DNA from: Alphaproteobacteria bacterium
Lineage (GTDB): Bacteria; Pseudomonadota; Alphaproteobacteria; Rickettsiales; UBA6187
Direction of reading: 5' to 3'
Assembly: GCA_024280585.1 (NCBI GenBank)
Contig: JAJRPW010000042.1
Coordinates: 1 to 8,304 of the forward strand
DNA: 8,304 bases
The notes beneath the pieces were generated by a model. The model ran no database searches. It was not told the origin of the DNA and saw only the letters and a list, made by a program, of their open reading frames with translations. The translations under genes were made by a program, and so were the position numbers. Below are positions 5,991-8,304 of the stretch, piece by piece. Each line of letters opens with the position of its first letter. Position 1 is the first letter of the stretch.

Positions 5991-6815
5991 CTAAACCCCT
6001 ATCACAAAAATCCCTAATTTATCAGCTTTTTTAACCAGCTTTTCCTGATCCACAATTAATGTTGAACCGGCCTCAACTGCTATCCCCACAAGCCCTGCTT
6101 TTGCAGCGTTTTTAATGGTTTCAACGCCAATCGTCGGTAAATCGATTCGGTTATCCTGATTGGGTTTTTTAACCTTTACCAACACCCCACCTTCACCATC
6201 TAGCTTGAGTTTTTCGCATCTTGCAAGCAGCGCATCCGTCCCTTCAATTGCTTCAACGCCCAAAATACTATTACGCTGGACAACCACACTCTGCCCAATA
6301 TCCATTTCACCAAGTTTTTTTGCAACATCCATGCCACGCACAATATCCTCACGCGCCGATTTAGACGGCTCAACACCACCCAAAATGCCCATGGGCACAA
6401 GCAAATTTTCCAGTATTTCGTCGATACCAATAATTTTTAACCCGGCTTCTTCCAGAAAACCCAGGACTATTGATAATAGTGAATTATCGCCGCTTAGTCT
6501 CGCCGAGGTTATTCTCGCCAAAAGCCTCAAGCCGCTGCCATCAGGGCGAATCGAAGAAATTTTCGGACGTTTCAAACCGCCGACAAGAACCAGCTCCTCA
6601 ACATCATTTTTTTTAAGGAATTTCAAAGCCTTACCAACCGCGCCGACATTAACCGTCACATGCGGGATTTGCTCCAAATATTTGCTTGGCTCCACATTAC
6701 TATCCAAAAAAACCACGAAAATCTCTCTGCCCTGCTCAAGGCAAGCTTCGATAATTTTTTCAGGCAAGTCGCCACTTCCCGCAATAAGACCAAGTTTTTT
6801 AGGCAGCCTGTTCAT
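5991..6815 (-). CDS. lpxI: UDP-2,3-diacylglucosamine diphosphatase LpxI
   Basis: A 274-residue LpxI (DUF1009) enzyme that hydrolyses UDP-2,3-diacylglucosamine to lipid X and UMP, the step done by LpxH in enterics. The N-terminal domain opens with KLGLIAGSGDLPEKI (7-21); SGDNSLL (108-114) sits where relatives usually have a GDD-like block; the C-terminal catalytic domain carries VEAIEGTDALLARC (187-200) and KPNQDNRIDLPTIG (217-230), with the acidic residues D194, D221 and D225 expected near the metal. The start is uncertain. I chose the ATG at 6815, which gives the usual short lead into KLGLIAG and a 17-bp overlap with lpxA; ATGs at 6824 and 6830 are possible, and none has a clear ribosome site. 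A start at 6878 would overlap lpxA by 80 bp and is unlikely. Translational coupling to lpxA is probable. Confidence 0.95.
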   Translation of the reverse strand: MNRLPKKLGLIAGSGDLPEKIIEACLEQGREIFVVFLDSNVEPSKYLEQIPHVTVNVGAVGKALKFLKKNDVEELVLVGGLKRPKISSIRPDGSGLRLLARITSARLSGDNSLLSIVLGFLEEAGLKIIGIDEILENLLVPMGILGGVEPSKSAREDIVRGMDVAKKLGEMDIGQSVVVQRNSILGVEAIEGTDALLARCEKLKLDGEGGVLVKVKKPNQDNRIDLPTIGVETIKNAAKAGLVGIAVEAGSTLIVDQEKLVKKADKLGIFVIGV

Positions 6816-7617
6816 TTTTTGCATTACCATTTTTCGGCTGACAAATAGCTCTGGAACCATTTTGTTTAATGAATTCAATGATTTCCATAGCTTCTTTATT
6901 CTCTTCGAACATATTCGCTACATCGTCGATTCTTTCCTGTAAAGTTCCTTCCTGCGCGAATAAAACCCTGTAAGCATTACGCAATTTATGGATATCATCC
7001 CGGGAAAAATTGCGGCGCCTCAAGCCCACCAGATTAAGACCAGAAAGCGATGCGCGCTCACCCATGGCCGAACCGTAAGGTATTACATCATTTTCAATGC
7101 CGGACATACCGCCGATCATCGCATGTTTTCCAATCCGCACGAACTGGTGAATCGCCGCCAGCCCGCCAATTATCGCGAAATCTCCGACCTTCACATGCCC
7201 TGCAAGTGTCGCATTATTTGCCAATATTACGTTATTGCCAACAACGCAATCATGCGCGATATGTGATGCTACCATAAACAGACAATTATCGCCTATTTTT
7301 GTCACCAGAGCATCACCTTTGGTTCCAGGGCTAATTGTCACATGCTCGCGAATTACATTATTTTTACCAATGATTACCGATGATTTTTCGCCTTCATACT
7401 TCAAATCCTGTGGAATATGTCCGATCGAAGCGAATGGGAAAACAACCGTCCCTTGCCCTATTTTAGTATCACCTTCGATAACCACATGGGAATAAAGTGT
7501 TACATTATCCGCCAATTGGACTTTGTCACCAATCACACAATATGGCCCGATTTTGACGTTCTCACCAATTTGTGCGGTTTCACTAATTATCGCCGTTTTA
7601 TGTATATTTTCTGTCAT
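6799..7617 (-). CDS. lpxA: UDP-N-acetylglucosamine acyltransferase
   Basis: A 272-residue left-handed beta-helix acyltransferase that moves an R-3-hydroxyacyl chain from acyl-ACP to the 3-OH of UDP-GlcNAc, the first step of lipid A synthesis. Hexapeptide repeats run from about residue 13 to 190 (for example AQIGENVKIG, VVGNNVILAN). The catalytic histidine block ASHIAHDCVVG holds H119 and the general base H122 (H125 in E. coli). The family block SGLNLVGLRRRNF and a helical C-terminal domain follow. The length is close to the E. coli enzyme. The ATG at 7617 abuts the fabZ stop with no gap, and the 3' end overlaps lpxI, which places it inside one transcript. Acyl-chain length preference cannot be read reliably by eye. 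Confidence 0.98.
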   Translation of the reverse strand: MTENIHKTAIISETAQIGENVKIGPYCVIGDKVQLADNVTLYSHVVIEGDTKIGQGTVVFPFASIGHIPQDLKYEGEKSSVIIGKNNVIREHVTISPGTKGDALVTKIGDNCLFMVASHIAHDCVVGNNVILANNATLAGHVKVGDFAIIGGLAAIHQFVRIGKHAMIGGMSGIENDVIPYGSAMGERASLSGLNLVGLRRRNFSRDDIHKLRNAYRVLFAQEGTLQERIDDVANMFEENKEAMEIIEFIKQNGSRAICQPKNGNAKNEQAA

Positions 7618-8073
7618 TTATTTATCCGATATCATTGCTGTTACTATTGCTTCGGCAACTTTTTTGCCATTAACTTTTGCTATGCCCTGGAACTTCCACA
7701 CCGCTCCGCGATTTTGAATTTTTTCGATGTGAATATAGAGAGAATCACCCGGAACCACAGGCTTTCTGAACTTTGCGCTATCTATCGACATGAAGTAAAC
7801 CAGCTTGCCTTTCGCCTCGTCCCCCATGGTTTTTACTGTGAATATAGCCGAGGCCTGAGCAATCGCTTCAACTATCAAAACCCCTGGCATTATTGGCTGT
7901 TGCGGAAAATGCCCGGTAAAATGCGGCTCGTTCATAGTAACATTTTTTAATGCCACCAAGCCCTCATTTTCTGAATATTCCACTATTCTATCAATCAATA
8001 ACATCGGATAACGATGCGGAATCATCGCAATTATTTCAGTTATATCTTCAATTGTATCTGTGTATTCACTCAT
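7618..8073 (-). CDS. fabZ: 3-hydroxyacyl-[acyl-carrier-protein] dehydratase FabZ
   Basis: A 151-residue hotdog-fold dehydratase of type II fatty acid synthesis that turns 3-hydroxyacyl-ACP into trans-2-enoyl-ACP. It draws on the same hydroxyacyl-ACP pool used by LpxA and LpxD, which explains its place between them. IPHRYPMLLIDRI (18-30), the catalytic H55 in HFTGHFPQQPIMPG, and E69 in VLIVEAIAQAS are all present. The usual HFPG reads HFPQ here, a small change outside the catalytic pair. The ATG at 8073 is one base from the lpxD stop codon, with AAGG about 8 nt upstream; the stop touches the lpxA start. Its length and catalytic block fit FabZ rather than FabA. Confidence 0.98.
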   Translation of the reverse strand: MSEYTDTIEDITEIIAMIPHRYPMLLIDRIVEYSENEGLVALKNVTMNEPHFTGHFPQQPIMPGVLIVEAIAQASAIFTVKTMGDEAKGKLVYFMSIDSAKFRKPVVPGDSLYIHIEKIQNRGAVWKFQGIAKVNGKKVAEAIVTAMISDK

Positions 8074-8074
8074 T

Positions 8075-8304
8075 TTAGTTACCTTTTTTCTTTGCCAGTT
8101 TTTTTACGGCTATTGTTTGTCTATGCCATTGTTTAACCGCTATTGCCGGATACCCGCCAATCGTCTGATTTGCCTCAATATTATTCATTATCCCACTTCT
8201 TGCTGCAGCGTTTACCATACTACCGATTTTTAAATGGCCTGCAACCCCGGTTTGCCCACCAAGAACAACATAATCGCCCAATTGGGTGCTTCCGGAGATA
8301 CCAG
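8075..8304 (-). CDS. lpxD: UDP-3-O-acylglucosamine N-acyltransferase LpxD (C-terminal 75 residues, cut by right edge)
   Basis: The 3' end of a left-handed beta-helix acyltransferase, open to the right edge of the window. The visible part begins GISGSTQLGDYVVLGGQTGV, continues through hexapeptide repeats (AGHLKIGS, VNAAARSGI), and ends with the C-terminal helix GGYPAIAVKQWHRQTIAVKKLAKKKGN-type sequence, where the GYPA..KQ.HRQT pattern is characteristic of LpxD. LpxD adds the second hydroxyacyl chain, to the 2-amino group of UDP-3-O-acylglucosamine. The active-site histidine and the N-terminal uridine-binding domain are outside the window. The TAA stop is one base from the fabZ start. The position upstream of fabZ-lpxA supports LpxD rather than another hexapeptide transferase. 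Confidence 0.93.
   Translation of the reverse strand, partial: GISGSTQLGDYVVLGGQTGVAGHLKIGSMVNAAARSGIMNNIEANQTIGGYPAIAVKQWHRQTIAVKKLAKKKGN

Noticed and set aside
6160..6942. A 260-codon open frame on the plus strand
   Set aside because: It is antisense to lpxI and the end of lpxA, has the low-complexity Ser/Pro-rich composition of a shadow frame, and lacks a ribosome site.
7417..7950. A 177-codon open frame on the plus strand
   Set aside because: It runs antisense to lpxA and fabZ, both clearly real, and its translation resembles no family I know.

Overview
The window is gene-dense and AT-rich and looks like the chromosome of an alphaproteobacterium, or a close relative. The main reason is the lipid A cluster in the order lpxD-fabZ-lpxA-lpxI-lpxB, which uses LpxI (the alphaproteobacterial type of UDP-diacylglucosamine hydrolase) rather than LpxH. 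A clpS-clpA pair and conventional stop-codon use fit this. I cannot name the genus from sequence alone. No rRNA, tRNA, CRISPR array, insertion sequence or prophage gene was seen.

Layout from left to right. At 1-2820, on the minus strand, are tsaB, a ClpS-like adaptor gene and the first three quarters of clpA, which is cut by the left edge. At 2910-3464, on the plus strand and divergent from tsaB, is a VanX/DdpX-type D-Ala-D-Ala dipeptidase. At 3494-4117, convergent with it on the minus strand, is folE (GTP cyclohydrolase I). At 4262-4699, on the plus strand and divergent from folE, is a stand-alone response-regulator receiver. A large palindromic element fills the gap at 4700-4847 almost exactly. 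At 4848-8304, on the minus strand, is the lipid A operon lpxD (partial)-fabZ-lpxA-lpxI-lpxB, whose genes abut or overlap.

Functionally, the right half makes the lipid A disaccharide: LpxA and LpxD acylate the sugar, FabZ supplies the acyl-ACP pathway, LpxI removes UMP and LpxB joins the two sugars. The left half deals with protein quality control (ClpS-like adaptor plus ClpA unfoldase) and tRNA t6A modification (TsaB), with folate and peptidoglycan-dipeptide metabolism between.

Two things stand out. First, the ClpS-like protein aligns without gaps to ClpS and keeps the ClpA-docking residues, but every residue that normally grips the N-degron amino group is replaced. It may be a ClpA adaptor or regulator with a different job. 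Second, the 136-bp palindrome between the receiver gene and lpxB has 23-bp perfect outer arms and a 14-bp perfect palindromic core, as expected of a dispersed palindromic repeat.
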